Positions 25,315 to 33,411 of a DNA stretch of 64,000 bases are shown here, piece after piece (position 1 is the stretch's first letter; each line of letters begins with the position of its first letter). Below the pieces are notes generated by a model. That model worked only from the letters and a program-made list of their open reading frames with translations. It did no database searches and was not told the DNA's origin. The stretch is from 1-14-0-10-37-14 sp037130845. Its GTDB lineage: Bacteria > Patescibacteriota > Patescibacteriia > Patescibacteriales > Patescibacteriaceae. The DNA lies in assembly GCA_037130845.1 (NCBI GenBank), contig JBAXSE010000005.1, forward strand, positions 10,115 through 74,114, read 5' to 3'. Made by a program: the position numbers and the translations under genes.

Positions 25315-27199
25315 AGATAACGCTGCCGTCTCGCTGCTCAACGCGATCGGCGTCCACGCGGGCTAAACGGCCAATTTTGTCCGAACCCCACCAATAATTA
25401 TTGACTACATAATAGACGCGGTTGACGCCCGCTAGCTCCATCGCCCGTTCGGCAATCGCCCGTTCGGGTTTTTTGTTCATCGCCAAGAAAAATTGGTAGA
25501 GCGGGCCGCCGGTTGGTATCGGATAATAGAACAAATCATTTTGGTAATATTTGGCAAAGCCGAATTGTTTGAGCGAGGCTGCGCTAACTTGCTGGTTGGC
25601 TAATACGATATAGTCGGTGTTTCGGGCATCTTGGTTGATCCAGTTAACTGTATCGATATCTTGCTGGCTGACCGAAAATCCGCGGCTATTCTGCCAGTTG
25701 TCTTGGCGCGGATAAGCCAGATATAGGTTGCAACCGATAAGCGCTAGGGCCAGCAAGCCCCAACCCAGCTTGAGCCAGTCGGTGTTTTTAAGCAGCTGCC
25801 AGCGTTTGGCAAATTCATAGAAAAGGATAATGGCGAGCGGCGCTGCAGTAATGCCGGCCATGGTCAAGAGGCGGGCAGCATAATTGCCGCGTTCGTAATC
25901 GATTAAATAGCCGAAGCTGAGAGCATTAGTAAAGATATAGGCAAGCAGCAAGGCGGCGGCTTGGCTGGCTAGGATTAAATAAGCCGGCCAATCGACGCGG
26001 CGTCCTTTGGAAGCCAGAAAGAATAGACCGGCTAAGGCAAGCAACCCGAGCAGCCAGCCGTTGTTAAAGCCTGCCAGATAGACAAAGTTGAGCAGCCAGT
26101 TTTCTTGGTTGGGCAAGATGGGATAGCTGATAGAAAAGCTGGAGCTGAGATTGGCCATAAATTGGATCCAACTAAAATGATCGCGTTCTAGCCAGTAAAA
26201 GGCCAGGGGGATTATAGTGGCGGTGGAGGCAAAGATGGCGGCATAAAAAGGTTCGCTGTTTTTGAGTTTAGTCTGGCGCAGCCAAAAGGCTACAACGGTT
26301 AATAGTGCAGGAAGGCCGGCAATCGGTTGAACAACCAAAGCGGCCAAGGCGGCTAGAAAGGCCAAAAACCATTCATCTTTTTTGGCAGCAGTCATAGCAA
26401 GGAGTAAGGAGACGGCAGCTAAGACAAAGGCTAGATTTTGGGGCGTAGTTATGGTTAAGGCGGAAAAACCTAAAGCCAAGACAGTTAAGGAGATAAGCCT
26501 GAATGATCGGACATCGGCAAACATCTTGCCGGCGGCATTCTCTAGGGCTGATGGTAAGAGCCAAGCGGCGGTTAGAGGCACCAGCAGAGCGTCGGCAAGG
26601 GCAATGGGAATAAAAAATAATTTGTTTGCCAGCACTTCCAAGGCGTATTGGCCCGCGTAGTAGAGAGTCTTGGGTGAGACGAAGCCGTGTTCGGCGATAT
26701 AGCGGGCGGCAGCTTGGTGGATAAAGGGGTCAAAGCCTTGGCCCAAGCGGTAGACGATGATAGCGACGGAAAAAGAAAAAAGGTAATGCAGCTTGACTTG
26801 GGTCCGCCAAGCCCAGCTGCCACGCCAAGCGGCGCGCGCTACCAAAGCGGTGGCCGCCAGGTAAAGAGGGAAAAAATAGCCGGAAACTTGTTGCCAAGGC
26901 GAGATGATGCTGGCGCTGGTCTGCCCGCGATATAATAACCATAATCCGCCAGTCCAGAGGATTAGTAAGAGCAAAAGATATTGGCGTTCGGCTTTGGGCG
27001 GCCAACTGAATTTTGGTTTTTCGGGGTGCCAATCGAATTTGACGGCAAAAAGCCAAATAAGGCCCAAGATTAGGGCTAGGCTGATTAAGATGCCACCCCA
27101 ATTTAGCCGATAGGCCAGGTAAACAGCCCCGCCGATGATAATCGTCAGATAAAAGAGGCTTTGGCCCAGTTTTTGGTTGTTAGTTTCTTCCGTATTCAT
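25250..27199 (-). CDS. GT-C-like multi-pass membrane protein
   Basis: A 649-residue protein with about 12-14 hydrophobic helices between residues 15 and 510 and a C-terminal soluble domain (about 515-649). That domain includes QDIDTVNWINQDARNTDYIVLANQQVSAASL, a pattern common at the end of GT-C type or 6-pyruvoyl-like glycan membrane proteins. An aspartate-bearing first extracellular loop (GQGFDPFIHQAA) is compatible with a GT-C catalytic site. It may transfer a sugar from a polyprenyl-phosphate donor made by the GT2 enzymes. It faces the plus-strand glycosyltransferase and overlaps it by 65 bases. The exact family is uncertain. Confidence 0.7.
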   Translation of the reverse strand: MNTEETNNQKLGQSLFYLTIIIGGAVYLAYRLNWGGILISLALILGLIWLFAVKFDWHPEKPKFSWPPKAERQYLLLLLILWTGGLWLLYRGQTSASIISPWQQVSGYFFPLYLAATALVARAAWRGSWAWRTQVKLHYLFSFSVAIIVYRLGQGFDPFIHQAAARYIAEHGFVSPKTLYYAGQYALEVLANKLFFIPIALADALLVPLTAAWLLPSALENAAGKMFADVRSFRLISLTVLALGFSALTITTPQNLAFVLAAVSLLLAMTAAKKDEWFLAFLAALAALVVQPIAGLPALLTVVAFWLRQTKLKNSEPFYAAIFASTATIIPLAFYWLERDHFSWIQFMANLSSSFSISYPILPNQENWLLNFVYLAGFNNGWLLGLLALAGLFFLASKGRRVDWPAYLILASQAAALLLAYIFTNALSFGYLIDYERGNYAARLLTMAGITAAPLAIILFYEFAKRWQLLKNTDWLKLGWGLLALALIGCNLYLAYPRQDNWQNSRGFSVSQQDIDTVNWINQDARNTDYIVLANQQVSAASLKQFGFAKYYQNDLFYYPIPTGGPLYQFFLAMNKKPERAIAERAMELAGVNRVYYVVNNYWWGSDKIGRLARVDADRVEQRDGSVIFIYQHQMQTPIAPLNNPWLPK

Positions 27200-27265
27200 A
27201 ATTTGGACATTATAGCTATTTTAAGCCAAATGTAAAGAATAGGCCTAATCTATTGAGTGGGACTT

Positions 27266-27294
27266 TTGCTAGGCGCGGCTAGCCGTGGTATAAT
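27266..27294 (+). promoter_or_regulatory. Sigma-70-type promoter with extended -10
   Basis: TTGCTA (27266-27271), 17-base spacer, TATAAT (27289-27294) preceded by TGG. The spacer contains the small palindrome GGCTAGCC. The leader to the ATG at 27334 is about 33 bases, without SD. Confidence 0.75.
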
Positions 27295-27333
27295 ATGATA
27301 AGTTCGTCCAACTATAATATAAATATTAAAACA

Positions 27334-30048
27334 ATGAGATCTATCAAATTTTTAGTGATAAGCCTGGCCACCGCAGGTTTGTTTTTGTTTGGTTCAGCGG
27401 CAAGAGCAGCCGACGATACTATCATAGCGGTTTATGATCAGACAAAGCAGTTTACTTTGTATACGATCAGCGAGACGTCCAAGGTAATTGTCTTGCCGAC
27501 GCCGACTAAGCCGGTGTATGGCGAAGTTAAATCGCCCGATGCCGATACTGTAAATGTTATGAGCGGCAAAGACGTCAAGATTTTAACCAGCCTAGAATTC
27601 AAGGCTTGGTTGAGTGCCAATAACCGCAGCGCCGTCGATTTTAATATCAAAGATGTTGATTCTTTGTATAATCAGAATTGGTACTTTACTGTTATTACAG
27701 ATAAAAGCGCAATCAACGGAGCCAATGCATTTTTACAGAAAGCGCAGGCGATTGACGCCAGTATTTCTAAGGATAATATCGTAGTGAAGCTGAGCGATGT
27801 TTTGGTTAACCTGTATTTGACCAAGGACTACGACACCTATCAGAAATGGCGCGGGTTTTTTCAAGAATTATTAAGCGCTCCGTTAATCGCAAATGATTTG
27901 TATACCAGCGCTAGATTAAAAACAGTTTTAGCCGGGACCGCGTTGCCCGTGTCGCAAACAGATTTTTTAGCGGCGTTACAGGGCACGGCTAAGCAATTCC
28001 AGATTCCTGCTGCTACCACCGAACAGAATCTGGCCGATGCCAAGGCGGAAATACAGGTTTATTTGACTCTGGCTATTTTTAATGAGGACCAAGCTAATCA
28101 GCTGGGCAGGTTTATTGCTTCGGGCGTGACAGGCTACAGCTCCGAGCTTAGCTTGAATGATTTGAATAAGATGTTCGTCGATCAGATTTATCAAGCGGCT
28201 GAAGCAGATAATTTTGTCGCTTTCAGAAAGCTGTATCTGCCGATGACGGCTGTAGCGAGAAGTTTTAGCCCAAAATATTGGGGTGACAATGACTTTAAAA
28301 ACGCTTTTACTGATGCTAAAGACCAGGCCAATGGCCAAACTCTGGAGCAATTCGAACAGGACCTGATGTCGTCTATGAGCATCGAGTCGATGGCACAGGC
28401 TATTTTGGATAGTTATAATCTTATTATCCGGAACTCATCAAATTATTTATTTTTCCGTTTGGATTTTATTACCGACAAGCCGGTCTATAATTATAACGGC
28501 GATGCGGATTTTATGATTGACGCTAAAAATTATTATCAAGGCGAAGACAAGCTGATAGGAGAATATAAAAGTACCTTTGATTATGCCGAAGGGTTTAAGC
28601 TTATGAATCCTGACTTGAAAGACATAATCACCGGCTATGTATGGTCAGGCTTTTCCGGTAGCCCGTTTTTTAAATCGCCGTATTTATTTATTCCGCTTGA
28701 TACAAAAACTGTTTCCGATTTATCCGCCAAAGAGAGAGACGGACGTCGCGTTAGTAATGTCAAGCAAATTATGATTGCTTTAGAAATGTATTACAATGAT
28801 GCCGGGAGATATCCGGAGAGTATTAAGACAAGCGGCCCTATAGCATATAATGGCGTTACTTTTATAGCAAAGGTGCCGGCTAATCCTACTCCGGGCGGTA
28901 AGGAATATACGTATCAAGTCTGCGGTAATGGCGAGACTTATCGCCTGGCTTATGCTACAGAAGGAGAGACCGGCAATTTAAAAGCGGGGACGCATATCGG
29001 CACTCCTGCCAGTATAGACGACCATAAATTGGCAGAATGTAAAACCAAAAATTATTTGCCCGAAAAACCAAAAACCGCCTCATGCGTGGATAGCGATGGC
29101 GGGAAAAATATTTATGTGAAAGGTTCAGCTCTCGTGCCTCTGGCCAACGGCGGATCGGACGAAATTTTCGATGTCTGTTACGGTCAGCAAGTATTAGAAA
29201 ACTATTGCGACGGGTCGACAGCTAAGAGCGAAAAAATTGCTTGCCCAAGCGGCTGTAATGACGGCGCTTGCATTAAAACTTGTGATGATACTGATGGCGG
29301 CAGAAATTATTTTAAAGCTGGGGCCGTCGGTCTTTTGGTTAATGGTAGCGCTACGACATATTGGGACTATTGCGATGGCCAGAGTATAGTAGAAAATTAT
29401 TGTTCGGGATCAGAGGCTAAAAAAGAAACAGTAAAGTGTGTAAATGGCTGCCGTGATAGTGTTTGCTTGCCGGCAGCAGCGCCAAAAAGTTTTTCTGAAA
29501 AAAATGCCGGCAAGATATTTTTGCAGGTCGAGAGCAAAGGCGAGGCTTGGTATATCAATCCCAAGGATCTCAAACGTTATTATCTCAAGGATGGCGAAGC
29601 GGCCTATCAGGCCTTGCGCCAATTAAGCGTCGGCATCAGCAATGCTAATCTGGCCAGGATTCCGGTCGGCTTGGATAGCCGCTTTGCGGGCGCCGATGAC
29701 GACGCTGACGGTGTGGATAACCAGACCGAAGCGGCCTTGGGCACCGATCCGCAAAAAGCGGATAGCGACGGCGACGGCTATAGCGATAGCCAAGAATTGA
29801 AAAATAATTTCAATCCGATCGGCGCTGGCAGTATGCCAGTCGATAACATCTTCGCTTCCAAAATGGAAGGCAAGATACTGTTGCAAGTCGAGAGCAAGGG
29901 AGAAGCTTGGTATGTGTATCAAGGAAAACGTTATTATTTGGCTGATGGCGCGGCAGCATATAAAATCATGCGTTACTTATCAACCGGTGTTACGAATCTG
30001 AATTTGGAAAAAGTGCCGGCGGCAGAGTTGGCCGCTCCGGCGCAATAA
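27334..30048 (+). CDS. Large secreted modular protein with pseudopilin-like and TSP3-like segments
   Basis: About 904 residues from the ATG at 27334. The signal peptide (FLVISLATAGLFLFGSAARA) precedes a long helical domain (about 100-450) of unknown family. A pseudopilin-like segment follows near 475-500 (ERDGRRVSNVKQIMIALEMYYND then GRYPES). Two cysteine-rich units end PSGCNDGACIKTC and VNGCRDSVCLP. A first KGxAWY module (LQVESKGEAWYINPKDLKRYY) precedes thrombospondin-3-like calcium loops (DDDADGVDNQTEAALGTDP and DSDGDGYSD). A second KGEAWY module ends the protein. The same KGxAWY modules occur in the proteins at 48581 and, degenerate, 53401. It is probably a surface structural or adhesion protein. 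Confidence 0.75.
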   Translation: MRSIKFLVISLATAGLFLFGSAARAADDTIIAVYDQTKQFTLYTISETSKVIVLPTPTKPVYGEVKSPDADTVNVMSGKDVKILTSLEFKAWLSANNRSAVDFNIKDVDSLYNQNWYFTVITDKSAINGANAFLQKAQAIDASISKDNIVVKLSDVLVNLYLTKDYDTYQKWRGFFQELLSAPLIANDLYTSARLKTVLAGTALPVSQTDFLAALQGTAKQFQIPAATTEQNLADAKAEIQVYLTLAIFNEDQANQLGRFIASGVTGYSSELSLNDLNKMFVDQIYQAAEADNFVAFRKLYLPMTAVARSFSPKYWGDNDFKNAFTDAKDQANGQTLEQFEQDLMSSMSIESMAQAILDSYNLIIRNSSNYLFFRLDFITDKPVYNYNGDADFMIDAKNYYQGEDKLIGEYKSTFDYAEGFKLMNPDLKDIITGYVWSGFSGSPFFKSPYLFIPLDTKTVSDLSAKERDGRRVSNVKQIMIALEMYYNDAGRYPESIKTSGPIAYNGVTFIAKVPANPTPGGKEYTYQVCGNGETYRLAYATEGETGNLKAGTHIGTPASIDDHKLAECKTKNYLPEKPKTASCVDSDGGKNIYVKGSALVPLANGGSDEIFDVCYGQQVLENYCDGSTAKSEKIACPSGCNDGACIKTCDDTDGGRNYFKAGAVGLLVNGSATTYWDYCDGQSIVENYCSGSEAKKETVKCVNGCRDSVCLPAAAPKSFSEKNAGKIFLQVESKGEAWYINPKDLKRYYLKDGEAAYQALRQLSVGISNANLARIPVGLDSRFAGADDDADGVDNQTEAALGTDPQKADSDGDGYSDSQELKNNFNPIGAGSMPVDNIFASKMEGKILLQVESKGEAWYVYQGKRYYLADGAAAYKIMRYLSTGVTNLNLEKVPAAELAAPAQ

Positions 30049-30093
30049 AAATTATTAAAAAGTACAACAGCAAAAATAATTATCGGCAAAACA

Positions 30094-30150
30094 TTTTCAT
30101 ACTTTTTAATTTGTGCTATAATGCAGATAGTGAATGAATTAATTCATTCA
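30094..30150 (+). promoter_or_regulatory. Promoter with a 20-base palindrome at the start site
   Basis: TTTTCA (30094-30099), 17-base spacer, TATAAT (30117-30122). The perfect palindrome TGAATGAATTAATTCATTCA (30131-30150) starts where transcription should begin. It could be an operator or a leader hairpin for the H1-like gene at 30167. Confidence 0.65.
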
Positions 30151-30166
30151 AAATAATAAATAATCT

Positions 30167-30367
30167 ATGCCTATCAAAAAGGGAGGTAAGAGACCCGCTG
30201 CCAAAAAAGCGGCTCCGAAAAAAGCGGCAAAAAAGGTTGCCGTCAAGAAAGTAGTGAAGAAAGCAGCCCCTAAGAAAGCTGTGAAGAAAGCAGCTCCTAA
30301 GAAAGCTGTAAAGAAAGCGGCTCCTAAGAAGAAGGTCGCTCACAAGAAAACTGCCAAGAAGAAATAA
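30167..30367 (+). CDS. Lysine/alanine-rich histone H1-like protein
   Basis: A 66-residue, very basic protein built of AAPKKA and VKKAAPKKA units. Three near-identical 27-base units encode VKKAAPKKA in the middle. There is no other domain. Such proteins (like the C-terminal tails of histone H1 or Hc1) bind DNA or RNA non-specifically and could help compact the nucleoid. It has its own promoter with an adjacent palindrome and a strong terminator, so it is an independent, possibly well-expressed unit. The ATG at 30167 is the first in frame after the palindrome. Confidence 0.8.
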   Translation: MPIKKGGKRPAAKKAAPKKAAKKVAVKKVVKKAAPKKAVKKAAPKKAVKKAAPKKKVAHKKTAKKK

Positions 30368-30370
30368 GAA

Positions 30371-30402
30371 AAACCTCCGGCGTTAAGTCGGAGGTTTTTT
30401 TA
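30371..30402 (+). terminator. Intrinsic terminator
   Basis: AAACCTCCG (30371-30379), nine-base loop, CGGAGGTTT (30389-30397), followed by an uninterrupted T-run. Confidence 0.88.
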
Positions 30403-30436
30403 TTTTGCTTTTATTTTAGCAAATATTTTGCTTGCG

Positions 30437-30796
30437 TCAGCGAGGCAGGGCTAACTCGGTGGCAATTTTTTGCTCAAGGATGTTGATGATGGCAGTGGCG
30501 CCAAGGCGGATTTCTTCCAGGAGATTTCCTGAGAAATGAATTTTCAAATTTATTTTACTGGACGATTTACGGATTTTTTTTTCAACAATAATGATATTTA
30601 ATTGTCTTAAATCATAAGCTGTTTCTAGCTCAATCGGTTGTTCTAGAATTTGTTTCAGAGCGTCGATATGTTCGCGCCGGGCTGTGGATATCTCTGATAT
30701 TAAAAAACCGCGATTGCTGAGATTAAATGATTCATGCCTAATGATTAGACAGAGAGATCCGTCGTCGTAATGAAATTCATGGGTGATGGTTTTCAA
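30437..30796 (-). CDS. Hypothetical protein
   Basis: A 119-residue soluble protein of unknown family with a beta-rich N-terminal half (ITHEFHYDDGSLCLIIRHESF) and a helical C-terminus (LEEIRLGATAIINILEQKIA). The start is a TTG at 30796 with a good SD, GGAGG, four bases upstream; no ATG is better placed. It has no close neighbours on the same strand. No function is proposed. Confidence 0.55.
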   Translation of the reverse strand: MKTITHEFHYDDGSLCLIIRHESFNLSNRGFLISEISTARREHIDALKQILEQPIELETAYDLRQLNIIIVEKKIRKSSSKINLKIHFSGNLLEEIRLGATAIINILEQKIATELALPR

Positions 30797-30961
30797 GTAT
30801 CCTCCGAGTTTTATAATTAAAAGAACAAGAGTTGATTATTGCATATATTTTCATTCTTGTCAATGTGTTTTGAGCTTGGGGAAAAATAAAAAACCAGCAA
30901 TTGCGTATCAATCGTACGGGCTGACTAGGCAATTTGATCGATATGCGATATTATGTAAGCT

Positions 30962-31414
30962 ATGATGAAGCTTATTAAACGAATTAAAGTTTCGCTCAAG
31001 CGCTTGTTTTCTATCAAAGATACGCCGTCAAATTTAGCCGGCGGAGCCGCGGTCGGTTTATTTTTTGCTATTATGCCCGGAGAGGGGGTTTTTACTTCCT
31101 TGATTATAGCGACGCTGTTCAAATTAAATCGCATGACGACTCTGATATCAGTGGGCGCAACCAATACTTGGAGCACCTTGGCATTAGCTCCACTGGCAGC
31201 GATTATTGGAGCGAGAATCTTCCATCTGGATGCTGCCGGCATTATCAATGATTTTCAGGCGGTTTACGCCAGCCGCCAATGGCTAGATATCAGCCGCCTG
31301 CTAATCTTTGAGCTGGCATGGCCGTTGTTGGTAGGATTTTTAGCGGTTAGCGCGGCATGCTCTCTTATGTGTTATTTGGTGGTTTATACCTTAGCCAATA
31401 AAAGAAATAATTAA
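30962..31414 (+). CDS. DUF2062 membrane protein
   Basis: A 150-residue protein of the DUF2062 family. After a basic N-terminus (KRIKVSLKRLFSIKDTPSNLAGG) come the conserved GLFFAIMPGEGVFTSL segment and NTWSTLALAPLAAIIGARI, with three to four membrane helices. The function of the family is not established; it often sits near lipid or glycan genes. TATTAT (30949-30954) lies only seven bases before the ATG, so transcription may start at the ATG (leaderless). Confidence 0.8.
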   Translation: MMKLIKRIKVSLKRLFSIKDTPSNLAGGAAVGLFFAIMPGEGVFTSLIIATLFKLNRMTTLISVGATNTWSTLALAPLAAIIGARIFHLDAAGIINDFQAVYASRQWLDISRLLIFELAWPLLVGFLAVSAACSLMCYLVVYTLANKRNN

Positions 31415-31426
31415 TATTATGATTAT

Positions 31427-31777
31427 ATGACAAAAATTTTTGCTTTGTTTGCTTGTTCGACTTTTCTATTAGCCGGCTGCGGGGCTGTTCCGGCGGTTGT
31501 GCCCACTACTTCACCAAGCGCTGCTCCTGGTTCTGCAAGCAGCGGCAGCTACACTGCGGCTGATGTCGCGAAGCATGCCAGCGCTGCTGATTGCTGGCAG
31601 ATTATCGATGCTAAGGTCTATAACGTAACGAGCTATATTGATTCTCATCCGGGCGGTCCGGCTATCATCAAGGGCTGCGGCGTAGATGCTTCGTCTTTGT
31701 TCCATAGCGTGGGCAAGCATGCCAGCGCGGCAACTGCCGCTGCCATGGCTACCTACTATATCGGAACATTAAAGTAA
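31427..31777 (+). CDS. Cytochrome b5-like heme-binding lipoprotein
   Basis: A 116-residue protein. A lipoprotein signal peptide with lipobox LAGC (cleavage before Cys18) and a Ser/Ala/Pro linker precede a cytochrome b5 domain (about 42-116). DCWQIIDAKVYNVTSYIDSHPGG contains the first axial histidine; the second is in LFHSVGKH. The family carries one heme b and works in electron transfer or heme/steroid binding. It would be tethered to the outer face of the membrane. A redox role is unexpected for a probably fermentative CPR cell and no partner oxidoreductase is adjacent. A terminator follows. Confidence 0.85.
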   Translation: MTKIFALFACSTFLLAGCGAVPAVVPTTSPSAAPGSASSGSYTAADVAKHASAADCWQIIDAKVYNVTSYIDSHPGGPAIIKGCGVDASSLFHSVGKHASAATAAAMATYYIGTLK

Positions 31778-31788
31778 CTTCTTTTAGC

Positions 31789-31819
31789 AACAACAGCCTG
31801 GTTAACGGGCTGTTGTTTT
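31789..31819 (+). terminator. Intrinsic terminator
   Basis: AACAACAGCC (31789-31798), loop of about nine bases, GGCTGTTGTT (31808-31817), then T-rich sequence. Confidence 0.8.
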
Positions 31820-31857
31820 GTTTAGCTCGCCTGGCCTTTGGGCATAAAGAATTATCC

Positions 31858-31886
31858 TTGCTTTTTTTATACAATTGTATTATGAT
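31858..31886 (+). promoter_or_regulatory. Sigma-70-type promoter
   Basis: TTGCTT (31858-31863), 17-base spacer, TATGAT (31881-31886). The leader of about 28 bases ends with AAGGAG (31910-31915), five bases before the ATG at 31921. Confidence 0.75.
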
Positions 31887-31920
31887 ATCGCCAGTTCATT
31901 AATTAAATCAAGGAGTAGAA

Positions 31921-32610
31921 ATGAGTCTTGTTGATACAATTTTTTTTTGGCTCGTCACTTATCCGATGTGCGTATTTTTGGGGACTTTGTTCCGAATCGG
32001 AGAATGGTGCGGGGGCGTTGAGATCAGGGGCAAAGACAGGATTCCGAGCGACAAAAAAGGTTTGATTGTCATATGCAACCATCCTTCTTTGTGGGAGCCG
32101 ATTTTACTCGGGTACCTTTTCTATCCCAATTTTGTGCGCCATCCGAGCCAATTGCCTTTAGGCACTCCCGACGGCAATAACTATTACAAAAAATTGCGTT
32201 GGCTGTTTTTGCGGCCGATATTCCTGCCGATTGATCGGGGGAAAGTTGGAGATGTTTCTTCTTTTCGCAGGATGAGAGACGCTATTAAGAGCGGACGAAG
32301 CGTAATGGTTTTCCCGGAAGGCGGGCGGACATTCAAAGGTGATTCTTTTGCCGTTGCTCAATCAGGCAAAAAGATCCGCCAGTTTAAAAGAGGCATAGCG
32401 ATGATAGCTCTCAATCTAGGCGCGCCGGTGTTGCCGGTGTGGGTAGAGAATACTGATAAAGTAGTGCCGCAAGGCAAGATTGTCCCTCGTATTTGGCGCA
32501 AATCGATTATTAAGGTCGGACAGTTGATTGAGACGAAAGATTTGGATATTTCTTCGGAAGAATTTAATAGTCGGCTAATGGCAGTATTATTAGCCTTGGC
32601 TGACGAATAG
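31921..32610 (+). CDS. PlsC-like 1-acylglycerol-3-phosphate acyltransferase
   Basis: A 229-residue lysophospholipid acyltransferase family protein. An N-terminal hydrophobic segment is followed by block I NHPSLWEPI near residue 57, where the usual HX4D aspartate is replaced by glutamate. Block III is FPEGGRTFKGD near 132, and a block IV-like LGAPVLPVWVEN lies near 168. It would acylate lysophosphatidic acid or a related acceptor at the membrane. CPR often lack full lipid synthesis, so it may modify scavenged lipids; that is inference. SD AAGGAG and a clear promoter support the ATG. Confidence 0.82.
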   Translation: MSLVDTIFFWLVTYPMCVFLGTLFRIGEWCGGVEIRGKDRIPSDKKGLIVICNHPSLWEPILLGYLFYPNFVRHPSQLPLGTPDGNNYYKKLRWLFLRPIFLPIDRGKVGDVSSFRRMRDAIKSGRSVMVFPEGGRTFKGDSFAVAQSGKKIRQFKRGIAMIALNLGAPVLPVWVENTDKVVPQGKIVPRIWRKSIIKVGQLIETKDLDISSEEFNSRLMAVLLALADE

Positions 32611-32635
32611 CGGAATTTATTTCCGCTATTTTTTT
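32607..32635 (+). terminator. Intrinsic terminator overlapping the stop codon
   Basis: ATAGCGGAA (32607-32615) pairs with TTCCGCTAT (32621-32629) and is followed by T7. The left arm includes the TAG stop of the acyltransferase gene. Confidence 0.85.
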
Positions 32636-32664
32636 GTGCTATACTAAATTGATAAAATTATTCT

Positions 32665-33402
32665 ATGCGCTTGGTCCGCAGCCGAAATCTTTTAATCGCT
32701 TCTATTATCCCTGCCTTGTGGCTAGGCTGGTATTGGTTACGGCCAAGTTTGCCGCCGCGGCCGATGTCGATTGATATTGATAGCTGTACTGTTAGCCGGG
32801 TGATAGACGGTGATACTTTGGATGCTGATTGCGCCGGCAAAATCACACGCGTGCGTATGATCGGCGTCGATACGCCCGAAGTGGTTGATCCGCGCAAAAC
32901 GGTGCAATGTTTCGGCCAAGAGGCGAGCGCCTTTAGCAAAAAACAATTGTCCGGGCAAAAAGTGAAGTTGGAAGCTGATTCGACTCAGGATGATAAGGAC
33001 GTTTATGGACGATTATTGAGATATATTAGATTGCCTGATGGACGGCTATTTAACCTGCAATTGATTGAAGACGGCTACGCCTTTGAATATACTTATCGGA
33101 TTCCTTATCGATATCAAGCGCAGTTCAAAGAAGCTGAGCAGCAAGCGCGTATTAAAAAGATTGGCTTGTGGGCCGATAGCGCTTGCGCGGGACAGCATGG
33201 CTCGATTGCGCCTGTTGTTACGGCGGCCTCTTCGACAAGCTCGGGACAGGATAATGACAGGGCGATGGCAATCAAGAAAAGCCGCAGCAATATTTGCCAT
33301 CAGCCGGGCAGCGCCAGCTACGAGCAGACTAAGGTTTTTACACCTTATACCAGTATAAACGACTGCCTTAAATCCGGCGGCCGCATGCCTAAAAATAAAT
33401 AA
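32665..33402 (+). CDS. Membrane-anchored or secreted SNase-like nuclease
   Basis: A 245-residue protein. The N-terminal hydrophobic segment (RNLLIASIIPALWLGWYWL) serves as signal or anchor. The staphylococcal-nuclease domain (about 40-170) has VIDGDTLDA, RVRMIGVDTPE with the Arg and Glu of the active site, and DVYGRLLRYI with the second Arg. The C-terminal 40 residues (SNICHQPGSASYEQT, DCLKSGGR) form a small cysteine-bearing domain often fused to such proteins in CPR. It probably degrades external nucleic acid for nucleotide scavenging. A TATACT box (32640) right after the preceding terminator may be its promoter. Confidence 0.87.
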   Translation: MRLVRSRNLLIASIIPALWLGWYWLRPSLPPRPMSIDIDSCTVSRVIDGDTLDADCAGKITRVRMIGVDTPEVVDPRKTVQCFGQEASAFSKKQLSGQKVKLEADSTQDDKDVYGRLLRYIRLPDGRLFNLQLIEDGYAFEYTYRIPYRYQAQFKEAEQQARIKKIGLWADSACAGQHGSIAPVVTAASSTSSGQDNDRAMAIKKSRSNICHQPGSASYEQTKVFTPYTSINDCLKSGGRMPKNK

Positions 33403-33411
33403 ACAGAATTT

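Noticed and set aside
30131..30150. Intrinsic terminator
   Set aside because: The palindrome is AT-rich, has no T-run and lies just after a TATAAT box, so an operator or leader hairpin is more likely.
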